DNA of 64,000 bases, taken from the NCBI RefSeq assembly GCF_025860405.1, contig NZ_CP063785.1, positions 7,565,390-7,629,389 of the forward strand, written 5' to 3'. The stretch is from Tolypothrix sp. PCC 7712 (GTDB taxonomy: Bacteria; Cyanobacteriota; Cyanobacteriia; Cyanobacteriales; Nostocaceae). Below the pieces are notes generated by a model that searched no databases, was not told where the DNA came from, and saw nothing but the letters and a program-made list of their open reading frames with translations. The translations under genes were made by a program, and so were the position numbers. The first letter of the stretch is position 1; every line of letters starts with the position of its first letter. Of the stretch, positions 9,832 through 17,828 are shown one piece after another.

Positions 9832-9944
9832 CACTGATTAAAGAAGCCAGAAGAATTGGGGGATTCTCCCCCAAACCCCCGATTGGGTGACGGTTGCGTC
9901 CCCCAAACCCCCTCCAAAATTATTGTTCGGTTTTTTGTTGAGTA
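9831..9944. mobile_element. Family III MITE-like repeat, copy 1
   Basis: About 113 bp containing the runs CCCCCAAACCCCCGATTGGG and ACGGTTGCGTCCCCC. A reverse-complement copy at 55313-55430 matches almost base for base through the core. The ends are roughly inverted (AGTTA-TTAA-AAAAAGC type in the second copy). Both copies touch or lie close to a family I element. Confidence 0.75.
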
Positions 9945-10043
9945 ATACCAATTGGAAAAAAGAATGCAACAGATTGTAGGGGCACGGCGTGCCGCGCCCT
10001 CTGGAATATATTAATGTGTCGCAAACATTATTTGAATTGGTAT
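9945..10043. mobile_element. Family I MITE-like repeat, copy 2
   Basis: About 99 bp. It starts ATACCAATTGG, ends GAATTGGTAT and carries the core GTAGGGGCACGGCGTGCC and CTCTGGAATATATTAATG. Together with copy 1 it brackets the family III element. Confidence 0.85.
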
Positions 10044-10162
10044 TATCTATAGTAATAGGGGTATGCAACACTTTTTAGTAAATGACATTAGAAAAAAGTT
10101 CTTAATTTTTCTATTACTTATCGGTTGATTTTCTCTAGGCAATAGAATTGAGGAGATAGCTA

Positions 10163-10258
10163 ATGTTAATCACAAATAAACCTCTGATGCAGCCGGAAAA
10201 TCAGCTACTTGGGGCTTTACCACCCGATATATATGAACGCCTTGCTTCTGTGCGTGAG
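10163..10258 (+). pseudogene. N-terminal remnant of a Crp/Fnr-type (cNMP-binding) regulator
   Basis: A GAGGAGATAGCTAATG start leads into about 30 codons whose ENQLLGALPPDIYERL is typical of the first helix of cyanobacterial Crp/Fnr-family or cyclic-nucleotide-binding proteins. The sense sequence then stops at about 10255, where GGGGATT/GGGGACT heptamers begin and the reading frame becomes repeat. No effector-binding or helix-turn-helix domain follows. The start and ribosome site are intact, so a short peptide could be made, but the regulator is lost. The family call rests on a short match. Confidence 0.5.
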
Positions 10259-10420
10259 GGACTGGGGATTGGGGACTGGGGATTGGGGACTGGGGAAGGG
10301 GTAAAGGAGAAAGGGGGAAGGGGGAAGGGGGAAGGGAAACAGGAAGCAGGGGGGAAATTGCTGATTCCAATTACCCATTACCAAATGACAAATGACAAAT
10401 GACAAATGACAAATGACAAC
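10255..10420. repeat. GGGGACT / GGGGAAG / TGACAAA heptamer arrays
   Basis: GGGGATTGGGGACT-type units, then GGGGGAAGG units, then five TGACAAA heptamers. They separate the Crp-like remnant from the convergent gene ending at 10423. Confidence 0.9.
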
Positions 10421-10422
10421 CC

Positions 10423-11601
10423 TCATTTCTTCCGCTTTTTCCTAGCTGCGTCTCGCACTTGTTGATTGAGTAAGTAACCAAAGCCGGCGGTTTCTAGGCG
10501 GGTGACAAATTCCTCGCGGGTGTTACCTAAGGCTGTGGCGGTTGCATCTATGTTCCAGTTGTAGAAGTGTAACTGGCTGAGTAAATAGACACGGCGGGTT
10601 TGGGCGGCGGAAAGACGGTAAGTTTTGAGATATTCTAGTTCGCCATCTTCACGAATAATGGCTTCGCCAATATGGTTTTCTTCCTTGGGAAGCAGACTAG
10701 TGATAAAGCGTTGCAGTACAAACGGCCCCATTGTATACACTCGCTGGGAATTTAGGGGACGTTGCAGCAAGCCTTCCGCCATGAAGCCTTGGAAAGTAGC
10801 CCAATCTGATCGCATTTGCGCGATCGCATTTCTTAAATCTGCCAAGTTGTGAATTTTAGTATCATCCACAGACAAATCCATCGGAAATGGCTTGTCAAAC
10901 ATCATGCTGTATTCATAAATTAACTCGCCGTAGAAGTCTTCTAGTAAACTGGTGTGCAAAGCTCGGTAATCCTCTGGGGTAGGAACGACAAAAGCCGATG
11001 CTAAAGTCTCAGCCACAAATACCAACACCCCAACCTGACGCGGATGAATCTCAAATACCCGCAAAGCATCTTCTAATCCCGCAATATAACGTCCACTAAA
11101 GGACATTTCATAGCGTGAACCCAGCCCATGAGACAGAGCATACTTAGAATACTCGCTCCAAGCAATATCCGGCCCTGAAAAGAACAGCGACAGAAAACCT
11201 TCCATAGCCAAATGCAGAGGTAACAATCGCAGTTGATTCTTAGCTTCCCGCTTCGCCATGCGATGCATTAACCGCACACTTGCACAACCACAGTTTAAAC
11301 GCTTCCCATCCGGCTTGAACATCTGTCCACCAAAAGCGGCGATGGGGCTACCGTCATCACTCCAAGAAAGCACCAAGCCGTGAGGTATATAGGAGTAATA
11401 TTGCATCCCTGGTTCTGTGATTCTACCTTCTAAAGAAACCACCGCTATGTCTTCGTGATAATCACGCCGCACTAAACGAAAGTCTCCGCGCACCTGACGA
11501 CGCAATAAAGGGACAATCCGCACTGCACCGCGTATTTGGGATGGTGCAATTTCCAATCCTTTTAAGGATATATCTGTTAATAATTTCTGTTTGGTAGCCA
11601 T
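10423..11601 (-). CDS. Conserved protein of unknown function beside a Ro60-like VWA protein
   Basis: A 392-residue soluble protein. I do not recognise its family with confidence. Visible features are a beta-rich N-terminal half, a Cys pair in KRLNCGCASVRLMHR near residue 103, an aromatic-rich middle (YYSYIPHGLVLSWSDDG earlier; YEYSMMFDKPFPMDL later), and a helical C-terminus ending in a basic tail, ARKKRKK. The C-terminal VYLLSQLHFYNWNIDATATALGN resembles a DNA- or RNA-binding helix-turn-helix. It lies on the same strand as, and downstream of, the VWA protein gene at 12032-13459, with about 430 bases of repeat-rich DNA between, so co-transcription is plausible. The basic tail fits nucleic-acid binding, which is inference only. 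Confidence 0.6.
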   Translation of the reverse strand: MATKQKLLTDISLKGLEIAPSQIRGAVRIVPLLRRQVRGDFRLVRRDYHEDIAVVSLEGRITEPGMQYYSYIPHGLVLSWSDDGSPIAAFGGQMFKPDGKRLNCGCASVRLMHRMAKREAKNQLRLLPLHLAMEGFLSLFFSGPDIAWSEYSKYALSHGLGSRYEMSFSGRYIAGLEDALRVFEIHPRQVGVLVFVAETLASAFVVPTPEDYRALHTSLLEDFYGELIYEYSMMFDKPFPMDLSVDDTKIHNLADLRNAIAQMRSDWATFQGFMAEGLLQRPLNSQRVYTMGPFVLQRFITSLLPKEENHIGEAIIREDGELEYLKTYRLSAAQTRRVYLLSQLHFYNWNIDATATALGNTREEFVTRLETAGFGYLLNQQVRDAARKKRKK

Positions 11602-11769
11602 AAGATTAAAGGGAAAGGGGAAGGGGGAAGGGGTAATGGGGAAAGGGGAAGAGGGAATGGGGAAAACTGGTGTGATGGTATAGGGTAAAGTACTTGAGAT
11701 GATGGGTGGTGCGTTGCGCTACGCGACAACACACCCTACTCTCCTCTTCTTTGCGCCTTTGCGCCTTTG

Positions 11770-11990
11770 CGTGAGACAAAAAAGCCGCAATCTTCAGCCT
11801 CAAAGGTGCAACATTTAAGCTCAAAGCCGCAACTTCCAGCCTCAAAGGTGCAACGTTCAAGCTCAAAGCCGCAAATTCCGACATCAAACCCGCAACCTTC
11901 AGCCTCAAAGGTGCAACGTTCAAGCTAAAAACCGCAAATTCCGACATCAAAACCGCAACTCCCACCTTCAAAACTGCAACCTTCATGAAA
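11770..11990. repeat. 21-bp tandem repeat array (about 10 units)
   Basis: About ten degenerate units of the type CAAAGCCGCAACTTCAGCCT, alternating with units containing CAAAGGTGCAACGTTCAAGC. The period is 21, so the minus strand reads as seven-residue repeats (LNVAPLR, SEFAALS) within an open frame at 11606-12007. That frame begins 25 bases after the VWA gene stop and runs on into a common GCGCCTTTGCG repeat, so I treat it as a repeat, not a proven gene. Confidence 0.75.
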
Positions 11991-12031
11991 ACAGAGGGAA
12001 ACTCCATCCCCCATGCCCAATGCCCAATTCC

Positions 12032-13459
12032 CTATGCCCATTTCAACATTTGTTGCACTCGTTCAGCCAAATATGCTTCTAATTCTGACAAAGGTGCAGA
12101 ACCATCAGCGAAGCGTGCAAATCCCAGCATGGTTGGTAAATCTTCTGCATCGCGCAATCCCACTGTCGGGATGCTGGCGCTGAGATTTCGCAAGGAGAAA
12201 TCCTCAGAATTAAACACCGGATTGCAATGAATAATGGAAGTTCTTCTTTTTGGATCTAACTTAGCTCTAAATATCCGCAACACTTCCGCCGCACCTTTGG
12301 GGGGATAGTTTTCGCAACCATCAGAGACAATCACAACTAAGTCTGCACCAGAACCCAAGGCGGCTAATAGTGGTGTAGCTAAGTCAGTTTGTCCATGTGG
12401 GCGGACTTGCAAAGCATCTTCTACGGGTATCGTCCAAAAAGCCCGATATTCCTGTGATGCGGCTTGCAATAAATAGTGAGTAGCAACAGCTACACCCAAA
12501 GGACGGCGACGCTTTTCGCTAGAACCTGAGCTAGAGTAGCTACAATCTAAAACTGCTGCCACTTTTCCCAGCTTCAATGGTGCTTTTTTTAGCACTGAAC
12601 GAGCCGATCGCTCTAAGGCTGGGTGAAAAATCTCCCTTTGCTCTGTTCTGGTTTCCAATGGCAAAGATAAGATATACAACGCCAACTTAGTTAAGGGTAA
12701 TTTTCCCAAATCTAAGTCAATTTCCACCTTTTCAGTCCGTTCCGCCGCACCTTGGAAACGCAACTTTTCACCCACAGTCATTTGCTGTTGAATTCTGGTT
12801 AAAAATACATCGCGTTTAACTTTGTGCTTTGCAGCTAATCCCTCAGCCACAGTGAAAGGTAAGTCATAAATCGCCTGTTCGCTAAAATGTGCTTGCCGAA
12901 ACTTCTCGAATAATTCAGTTTCGTACACCTTTTGTTTCCAATTACGGAACAGAAAAGTACCCAATTCACCCTGAAGTTTCAAATGTGCGTGAGATGCGAT
13001 CGCTCTTACCTTGGGACGATACTTCACAGCATGGAAACTTAAATCGCGTCGCTGTTGTAAATAATCCCGTGCGATCGCGCGACTCCGACGGTTGTTAATT
13101 CGTCGTTGACGCAACTGCTGCAACACCCCCCAAGCCCGTTGCGGCGGTAAAGCATTGAGCGCATGAGCAATTAACGCACCCTCCTCTTCCTTATGTTGTG
13201 GTAACGTATCCTTTCCCGTCGCCAGCAATTTTAAAATAATCTGCGCCTGATTAAAATGATTAATCCCCGCCGCCAAAGAACGAGCATAAAGTAAGCGATA
13301 ATTTCCCAAAATATAATCATGTAAAAAGTCAATTGATACTCTTTGACCATAAGCATCATCATAAAATTCCCGCTGTCCCGTACAAGCCAGACAAGCATTA
13401 ATAAACATCACCAAATCTTCCCGCGCCACCTGCTCAACGCGGTTATTATTAGTAACCAT
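12032..13459 (-). CDS. VWA-domain protein with Ro60/TROVE-like architecture
   Basis: A 475-residue protein. The first ~280 residues are helical and rich in Arg/Lys/Gln (RAWGVLQQLRQRRINNRRSR), as in the HEAT-like RNA-binding ring of Ro60. The C-terminal ~180 residues are a von Willebrand factor A domain with a near-complete metal-ion site: VLDCSYSSS (DxSxS form), HGQTDL and VSDGCEN, the same three elements found in Ro60 (DxSxS, GGTD, TDN). Ro60 proteins bind misfolded RNA and Y RNAs and can tether exonucleases. The family match is by architecture and motifs only; a generic helical-VWA protein is the alternative. Two tandem structured RNA-like elements lie immediately upstream (13574-13829), and another protein gene lies downstream on the same strand. 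Confidence 0.6.
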   Translation of the reverse strand: MVTNNNRVEQVAREDLVMFINACLACTGQREFYDDAYGQRVSIDFLHDYILGNYRLLYARSLAAGINHFNQAQIILKLLATGKDTLPQHKEEEGALIAHALNALPPQRAWGVLQQLRQRRINNRRSRAIARDYLQQRRDLSFHAVKYRPKVRAIASHAHLKLQGELGTFLFRNWKQKVYETELFEKFRQAHFSEQAIYDLPFTVAEGLAAKHKVKRDVFLTRIQQQMTVGEKLRFQGAAERTEKVEIDLDLGKLPLTKLALYILSLPLETRTEQREIFHPALERSARSVLKKAPLKLGKVAAVLDCSYSSSGSSEKRRRPLGVAVATHYLLQAASQEYRAFWTIPVEDALQVRPHGQTDLATPLLAALGSGADLVVIVSDGCENYPPKGAAEVLRIFRAKLDPKRRTSIIHCNPVFNSEDFSLRNLSASIPTVGLRDAEDLPTMLGFARFADGSAPLSELEAYLAERVQQMLKWA

Positions 13460-13463
13460 ATAA

Positions 13464-13500
13464 ATTGAGTAATGAGTAATGAGTAATGAGTAATGAGTAG
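13464..13500. repeat. GAGTAAT heptamers
   Basis: Five copies of the heptamer GAGTAAT-type sequence directly upstream of the VWA gene start. This is a short tandem repeat and would sit in the 5' leader of that gene. Confidence 0.85.
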
Positions 13501-13573
13501 GAAATTTACTTATTACTCATTACTTTTTTCAATTGCTTGCTGTACCTTATAAAAATCTAATCTGCTGTATTAT

Positions 13574-13672
13574 GGTGCTGTTCGGGGAAAGATTAGCATG
13601 ACTAGGTCAATCAACTTAACAGGTTGGAACGGAAGTCATACTCAAGTCCCGCGAACAGCAAGACTGAAAAAT
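13574..13672. ncRNA. Structured RNA-like element, copy A
   Basis: About 95 bases with a terminal stem GCTGTTCG (13577-13584) pairing perfectly with CGAACAGC (13652-13659), extended past one bulged G by GGG/CCC. An inner stem pairs ATGACT (13598-13603) with AGTCAT (13634-13639), closing a loop that can form CAAC/GTTG. Copy B lies about 156 bases away, with the same outer sequence and a compensated inner stem. The transcribed strand is not decided. On the minus strand it would be in the leader of the VWA gene; on the plus strand it would be a separate RNA. I do not recognise a known riboswitch or RNA family. Confidence 0.6.
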
Positions 13673-13728
13673 TAGATAATTCTATTTAAATATTTTTGAA
13701 TTTTGAATTTTGAATTTTGAATTGTTTA

Positions 13729-13829
13729 GGTTGCTGTCCGGGGAAAGGCGGCGCGACTGGCTAGGACGAATTCAAAGTTCGGGTTCGGAAGTCGCACCAA
13801 AGTCCCGCGAACAGCAAGACTGAAAAACT
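13729..13829. ncRNA. Structured RNA-like element, copy B
   Basis: The second tandem copy. The terminal stem is GCTGTCCG (13733-13740) with CGAACAGC (13808-13815), followed by the same bulged G and GGG/CCC. The single changed base gives C-A on the plus strand but U-G on the minus strand. The inner stem is GCGACT (13753-13758) with AGTCGC (13790-13795), so two pairs have changed on both sides relative to copy A. The 3' flank AAGTCCCGCGAACAGCAAG is shared exactly with copy A, while the loops differ. This pattern is what selection on a folded RNA produces. Confidence 0.6.
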
Positions 13830-13842
13830 GAGGTGTTAACTG

Positions 13843-14247
13843 TTAACTGTTGACTGTTAACTGTGAACTGTCAACAGTTAACAATGGCATAAATTGTTTA
13901 GTTTGCGCTAGTTGTTCAAGTAATAATTCTGCGGATTTTTCCAGTGAAGTTACAAAAATACCTACTTCACTCTCTTGATTTGATGCTATCCAAGTACCTT
14001 TGAGAACAACTTCCACAGCATCAGCATCACAAGGACAAATTTCTAAAATATTTGCTTGATTTAATTTCTCTAACTCTTCCAGATTAGATAAATCACAAGG
14101 AAGTAAAAATGCTGCTTGACTCGATTCAATGTAAATATTATTTGCAGAATGCAAAGATAGTGTAACTCTTTGATTTACCCAATTTTCTAATGAGGTTTCC
14201 AGATGTTCTAAGCTAAAGCTGTTTTCGGTGTAGGTAAGTTTTAACAT
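13843..14247 (-). CDS. Small hypothetical protein with repeat-derived C-terminus
   Basis: A 134-residue soluble, acidic protein of unknown family, mixed alpha/beta by appearance (LTYTENSFSLEHLETSLENW; VEVVLKGTWIASNQESEVGIF). It has no catalytic motif. The last dozen residues (LTVDSSQLTVNS) are encoded by TTAACTG-type heptamers that also supply the stop codon, so the natural C-terminus has been replaced or extended by a repeat. It lies on the same strand as the VWA gene, upstream of the two RNA-like elements, and could share a transcript with them. Similar proteins sit near regulatory genes in other cyanobacteria only as far as I recall, so no role is proposed. Confidence 0.6.
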   Translation of the reverse strand: MLKLTYTENSFSLEHLETSLENWVNQRVTLSLHSANNIYIESSQAAFLLPCDLSNLEELEKLNQANILEICPCDADAVEVVLKGTWIASNQESEVGIFVTSLEKSAELLLEQLAQTKQFMPLLTVDSSQLTVNS

Positions 14248-14644
14248 ATTGGCTGAGTGATATTTAAATTTTTAGGTGCTTCATCTATGTCTTAAGAATA
14301 TGCGAGGGAATTTCCCCCAAGCCAATATAGCCTTAAAAGCTGGAAATGCTTATAGAACAAGGCTGAGTCTGCTAGGGGAAGTTGAAAAGCTAGGGGAATC
14401 CCCGAACTTTGTCGCGTATCTGGGGATTGGGGACAAATCAATTCAAAATTCAAAATTCAAAATTCAAAATTAAAGAATTTTAGGGATTGGGGACTGGGGA
14501 TTGGGTAGGGAATTTACTTTTATTTTCCCCTTTCCCCCTTTACCGTTTCCCCCTTCCCCTTTCCCCTTACTAACTAAATACCCAGCGCGGAAGTTGTTAA
14601 ACTTGGATAATTCCCGAACGTTGTCCAGTTCTACAACTACAGCG

Positions 14645-17600
14645 ATGGCAAGAGCGAGTTATGGCCCAGAAGCAAAAAAGCGATCGCGCCGCTTGTTAGA
14701 GGTATTATTAGCTTATGCTAATGATGCCCTAGACTGTAGTGATGAAGCTGGTTTGGATGCTCTGCGTCCCCAAATCCAAACTCGTTGGCTATCTGAGAAT
14801 CGCCTAGTTGTCAGAACGAAAGTAAGATTTTTACAAACATTAACAAGTTTGGCAGCAGGTGAAGGACAATTAAACGCCGAACAAATTAAAGAAGCCTTAA
14901 AACGGTTTACAGATTTCTTAGAAATTCTCGAAGATAATCGCCCATCTCGTAGCGGTTCAGAAACTTGGCACTTTACTCTCAATTTATGGTGCGATCGCCA
15001 AGACATAACAGCCAATTTACAAAAATTTGATATCCACTGGGAAAGTCGCCGCCCGGAGAAGTCGAAGCAAGTAACAAGGGAAGAAGAAAAAGGAGAAAGC
15101 CCTTCCCCTCTGCGCCCTGCTCCCTGCTCCCCTGCTTTTTCTCCTGACTGGAAGCAACTTTGTCGTGATGCTTTAACGGCGCAAAATCACCAACGGTTGA
15201 CTACCAATCCTCTCACAAGTGCTGATGGTGTGAGTTTTGAATTAAATCAGGTTTATGTTCCCCTAGGTTTAGTGGAACGCAAACAACGTCTGCGTCAAGG
15301 TGGCGATGTCACGCCGCAAGATGGTTCGCGGTTATATGAACCTGAAGATTCGGAAATGACTCAGACTTTTAACCCTGATGAATTTATTCAACAATTATTA
15401 GGGGTGCAAGATAACCAGCGCATCGCCATTTTAGGAGAACCAGGGGCGGGAAAAACTACATTGTTGCAAAAAATTGCCGCATGGATTGTAGATAATACTA
15501 AAGATTTACCTGTCTGGGTTTCTTTAGCAGATTTGCAAGGAAAAACTTTAGAACAATACTTAATTCAAGATTGGCTACCTACTGCGTTTCGCAAATTACG
15601 TGTCTCGGAGGAAGTTGAAGAAGCATTCTGCGAACAGTTTAACCAAGGGCGAGTTTGGTTACTCTTAGATGCAGTGGATGAAATGGCTTTGGACTCTAGC
15701 CAAGCTTTAACGAAAATTGCGAGTTTTTTGACAGGTTGGGTTGCAGATGCCAAGATAATTTTGACTTGTCGGCTGAATGTTTGGGATGGGGGTAAAAATG
15801 CACTGCAAGCTTTTAAAGTCTATCGCAACTTAAATTTTAGCTATGGCACAGAATTTTCCTTCGGTTCCAAATCTGCATCAAACCAAGTCGGAGAATTTAT
15901 TCAGCATTGGTTTCAAGATAATCCCGCTTGTGGTGAGAGTTTACAAGCAGAGTTAAATCAACCAGAACGGCGACGGCTTAAGGATGCGGTAAAAAATCCT
16001 CTGAGGTTAGCTTTATTATGTCGTACCTGGGGATTAGCCCAGGGAAGATTAGCAACTACCAAAGCGATGTTGTACGAACAGTTTGTAGAGTCAATCTACG
16101 AATGGAAACAGGATCGTTTTCCCACAACTTCCACCCAGCGACAGCAGTTAAATCGGGCGTTAGGAGAATTAGCATTATTAGCTATTTCCCAAGAAAAAAC
16201 TAAGTTTCGCCTCAGACATCGCTTCGTTTCACAGGTTCTCGGCGCGTCTGATGATGGCTTATTTCAATTAGCATTACAGTTAGGTTGGCTCAATCAAGTA
16301 GGTATCTCCGAAACTCAGGGCGAAAAAGTTTATGCTTTTTACCATCCCACCTTTCAAGAATATTTTGCCGCCCAAGCCGTTACAGATTGGCATTTTTTCC
16401 TAAATCACACATTAAATCTCAACAATTCCCCCACCCTACAGGAAGCCGCTATCGCGTCTACATCCCCCAGCTACCGCATATTTGCACCCCAGTGGCGCGA
16501 AGTCATTTTGCTATGGCTGGGTAGAGATGACATTCCGCAAACACACAAGGAAGAATTTATCCAAGCATTAATTGAGTTCAATGATAACTGCGGTGGCTAC
16601 TATGGTTATCAAGCTTATTTTGTCGCCGCCCAAGGAATTGCTGAATTTGCAGATTGTCAAAAAGCTGATGAAATTGTGCAGCAGTTGGTAACGTGGCGTT
16701 TTGGTTATGGCGACTTCCAAGACGAAAAGCCGTGGAGGTACCCAGCCCCAATTGTAGAATGTGCGCGGGTGGCTTTATTAAAAACCGATCGCCCAAAAGC
16801 GATCGCAGCTTTAGAAAACTACATCTCCTCCAGCCAAAACGACTTTGTAATCTGGAATGCGGCTTACAGCTTGGGTAAAATTTTCGATCCAGGTAACAAA
16901 ATTGCGATCGCTAAATTAGAAGCACTCGTCAAAACTATGCGTTATGATACAGTGCGCTGGCAAGTAGCCTATAGTTTAGCCAGAGTTGATGCTGGTAATC
17001 AAATTGCGATCGCCGCTTTAGTAGAAATTATCGCCACTAGCAAAAATGAATCTACTCGTCGTAAAGCTGCCTATAGTTTAGGTAAAATTGATTCTCAAAA
17101 TTCCATTGCCATTTCTACACTTAAAGAAATCGCTGCATCTGCAATTGATTCCTCTCAAAGCCGGCAAGCTTTAGAAAATTTAGCTATGCTTCAAGGTGAT
17201 GAGTTACCTAAATCCGTTACAGTTTCTCCAACTTCAACATTTCATCAGCATAGAAGAAACAAGAGAAAACAAAAATCAGCCACATCAAATTATTTCTCTA
17301 TCAACTCCAAAATTTCTGAATTAATTCGCGGTATCGCCGCCTCTGAAGATGAAGATACTCAAAGAAGACGGGCTTATAAATTAGCGCAACTCAATCCAGG
17401 TAATCCAATTGCGTTTACCACTCTATTACAATTGATGGAATCAACAGCAAGTATATCACTGCATAAACGTGCAGCCGACAACTTAAAAGAAATAGTTCTC
17501 AATGAACAGTTACCACAAATAATAGCAGCTTTAAAAAATTCTAACTGCTATCAAGTTTTAGATGATGAATGGGAAAGATATCGTAACTCTTTTAAACTTC

Positions 17601-17659
17601 TGTGGCACTGTGCAGAAAATATGGATTATTTAGAATTTTATCGAATCTGGCATCTTTAA
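14645..17659 (+). CDS. NACHT-HEAT NLR-like NTPase
   Basis: About 1,004 residues from ATG 14645 (MARASYGPEAKKRSRRLLEV). The upstream open frame from 14501 is proline/phenylalanine-rich repeat DNA and is probably untranslated. Order: an N-terminal helical domain (~1-140), a linker, NACHT NTPase with Walker A GEPGAGKTTL near residue 264 and Walker B VWLLLDAVDEM near 338, a winged-helix/helical region, HEAT-like repeats with YSLGKI/YSLARV units (~715-850), and a C-terminal WHCAENMDYLEFYRIWHL motif seen in many cyanobacterial NACHT proteins. Bacterial NACHT proteins are STAND switches; several defend against phage. No separate effector enzyme is visible, so the N-terminal domain probably recruits one. 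The linker (about 15095-15140) contains CCCTGCTCCC-type repeat DNA in frame. Confidence 0.85.
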   Translation: MARASYGPEAKKRSRRLLEVLLAYANDALDCSDEAGLDALRPQIQTRWLSENRLVVRTKVRFLQTLTSLAAGEGQLNAEQIKEALKRFTDFLEILEDNRPSRSGSETWHFTLNLWCDRQDITANLQKFDIHWESRRPEKSKQVTREEEKGESPSPLRPAPCSPAFSPDWKQLCRDALTAQNHQRLTTNPLTSADGVSFELNQVYVPLGLVERKQRLRQGGDVTPQDGSRLYEPEDSEMTQTFNPDEFIQQLLGVQDNQRIAILGEPGAGKTTLLQKIAAWIVDNTKDLPVWVSLADLQGKTLEQYLIQDWLPTAFRKLRVSEEVEEAFCEQFNQGRVWLLLDAVDEMALDSSQALTKIASFLTGWVADAKIILTCRLNVWDGGKNALQAFKVYRNLNFSYGTEFSFGSKSASNQVGEFIQHWFQDNPACGESLQAELNQPERRRLKDAVKNPLRLALLCRTWGLAQGRLATTKAMLYEQFVESIYEWKQDRFPTTSTQRQQLNRALGELALLAISQEKTKFRLRHRFVSQVLGASDDGLFQLALQLGWLNQVGISETQGEKVYAFYHPTFQEYFAAQAVTDWHFFLNHTLNLNNSPTLQEAAIASTSPSYRIFAPQWREVILLWLGRDDIPQTHKEEFIQALIEFNDNCGGYYGYQAYFVAAQGIAEFADCQKADEIVQQLVTWRFGYGDFQDEKPWRYPAPIVECARVALLKTDRPKAIAALENYISSSQNDFVIWNAAYSLGKIFDPGNKIAIAKLEALVKTMRYDTVRWQVAYSLARVDAGNQIAIAALVEIIATSKNESTRRKAAYSLGKIDSQNSIAISTLKEIAASAIDSSQSRQALENLAMLQGDELPKSVTVSPTSTFHQHRRNKRKQKSATSNYFSINSKISELIRGIAASEDEDTQRRRAYKLAQLNPGNPIAFTTLLQLMESTASISLHKRAADNLKEIVLNEQLPQIIAALKNSNCYQVLDDEWERYRNSFKLLWHCAENMDYLEFYRIWHL

Positions 17660-17728
17660 CATTAACTAATTAGCTAAATTATATTCATTTCCTATATTGC
17701 AAATGATCTACAAAACTTCCAAAACTTA

Positions 17729-17828
17729 ATACTAATTTGAATAAAAATCCAACAAATTGTAGGGGCACGGCAGTGCCTTGCCCTCTAGAATATTATTGAT
17801 GTATTGCAAACATTATTTAATTTGGTAT
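17729..17828. mobile_element. Family I MITE-like repeat, copy 3
   Basis: About 100 bp from ATACTAATTTGAA to TTGGTAT, with GTAGGGGCACGGCAGTGCC and CTCTAGAATATTATTGATG in the core. It is somewhat diverged from the other copies at its left end. Confidence 0.8.

Noticed and set aside
11606..12007. Possible heptad-repeat protein gene
   Set aside because: The frame is kept open by the 21-bp period and continues into a common dispersed GCGCCTTTGCG repeat and heptamers. I report the array instead, though translation cannot be excluded.
13574..13829. tRNA or known riboswitch (cobalamin, guanidine, TPP)
   Set aside because: There is no cloverleaf or CCA end, and the conserved boxes of these riboswitches are not found. 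The elements remain unassigned.
13574..13829. The two RNA-like elements as simple transposable repeats
   Set aside because: The inner stem shows paired changes and the loops differ, which is not expected for neutral inverted-repeat ends. I keep this as the main alternative.
14501..14644. Upstream extension of the NACHT protein
   Set aside because: The added residues (Pro/Phe/Leu-rich) are translated from CCCCTTTCCCC repeats, and ATG 14645 begins family-like sequence.
16018..16878. Plus- and minus-strand frames inside the NACHT gene
   Set aside because: They are shadows of the real frame, have no start signals and do not resemble any family.
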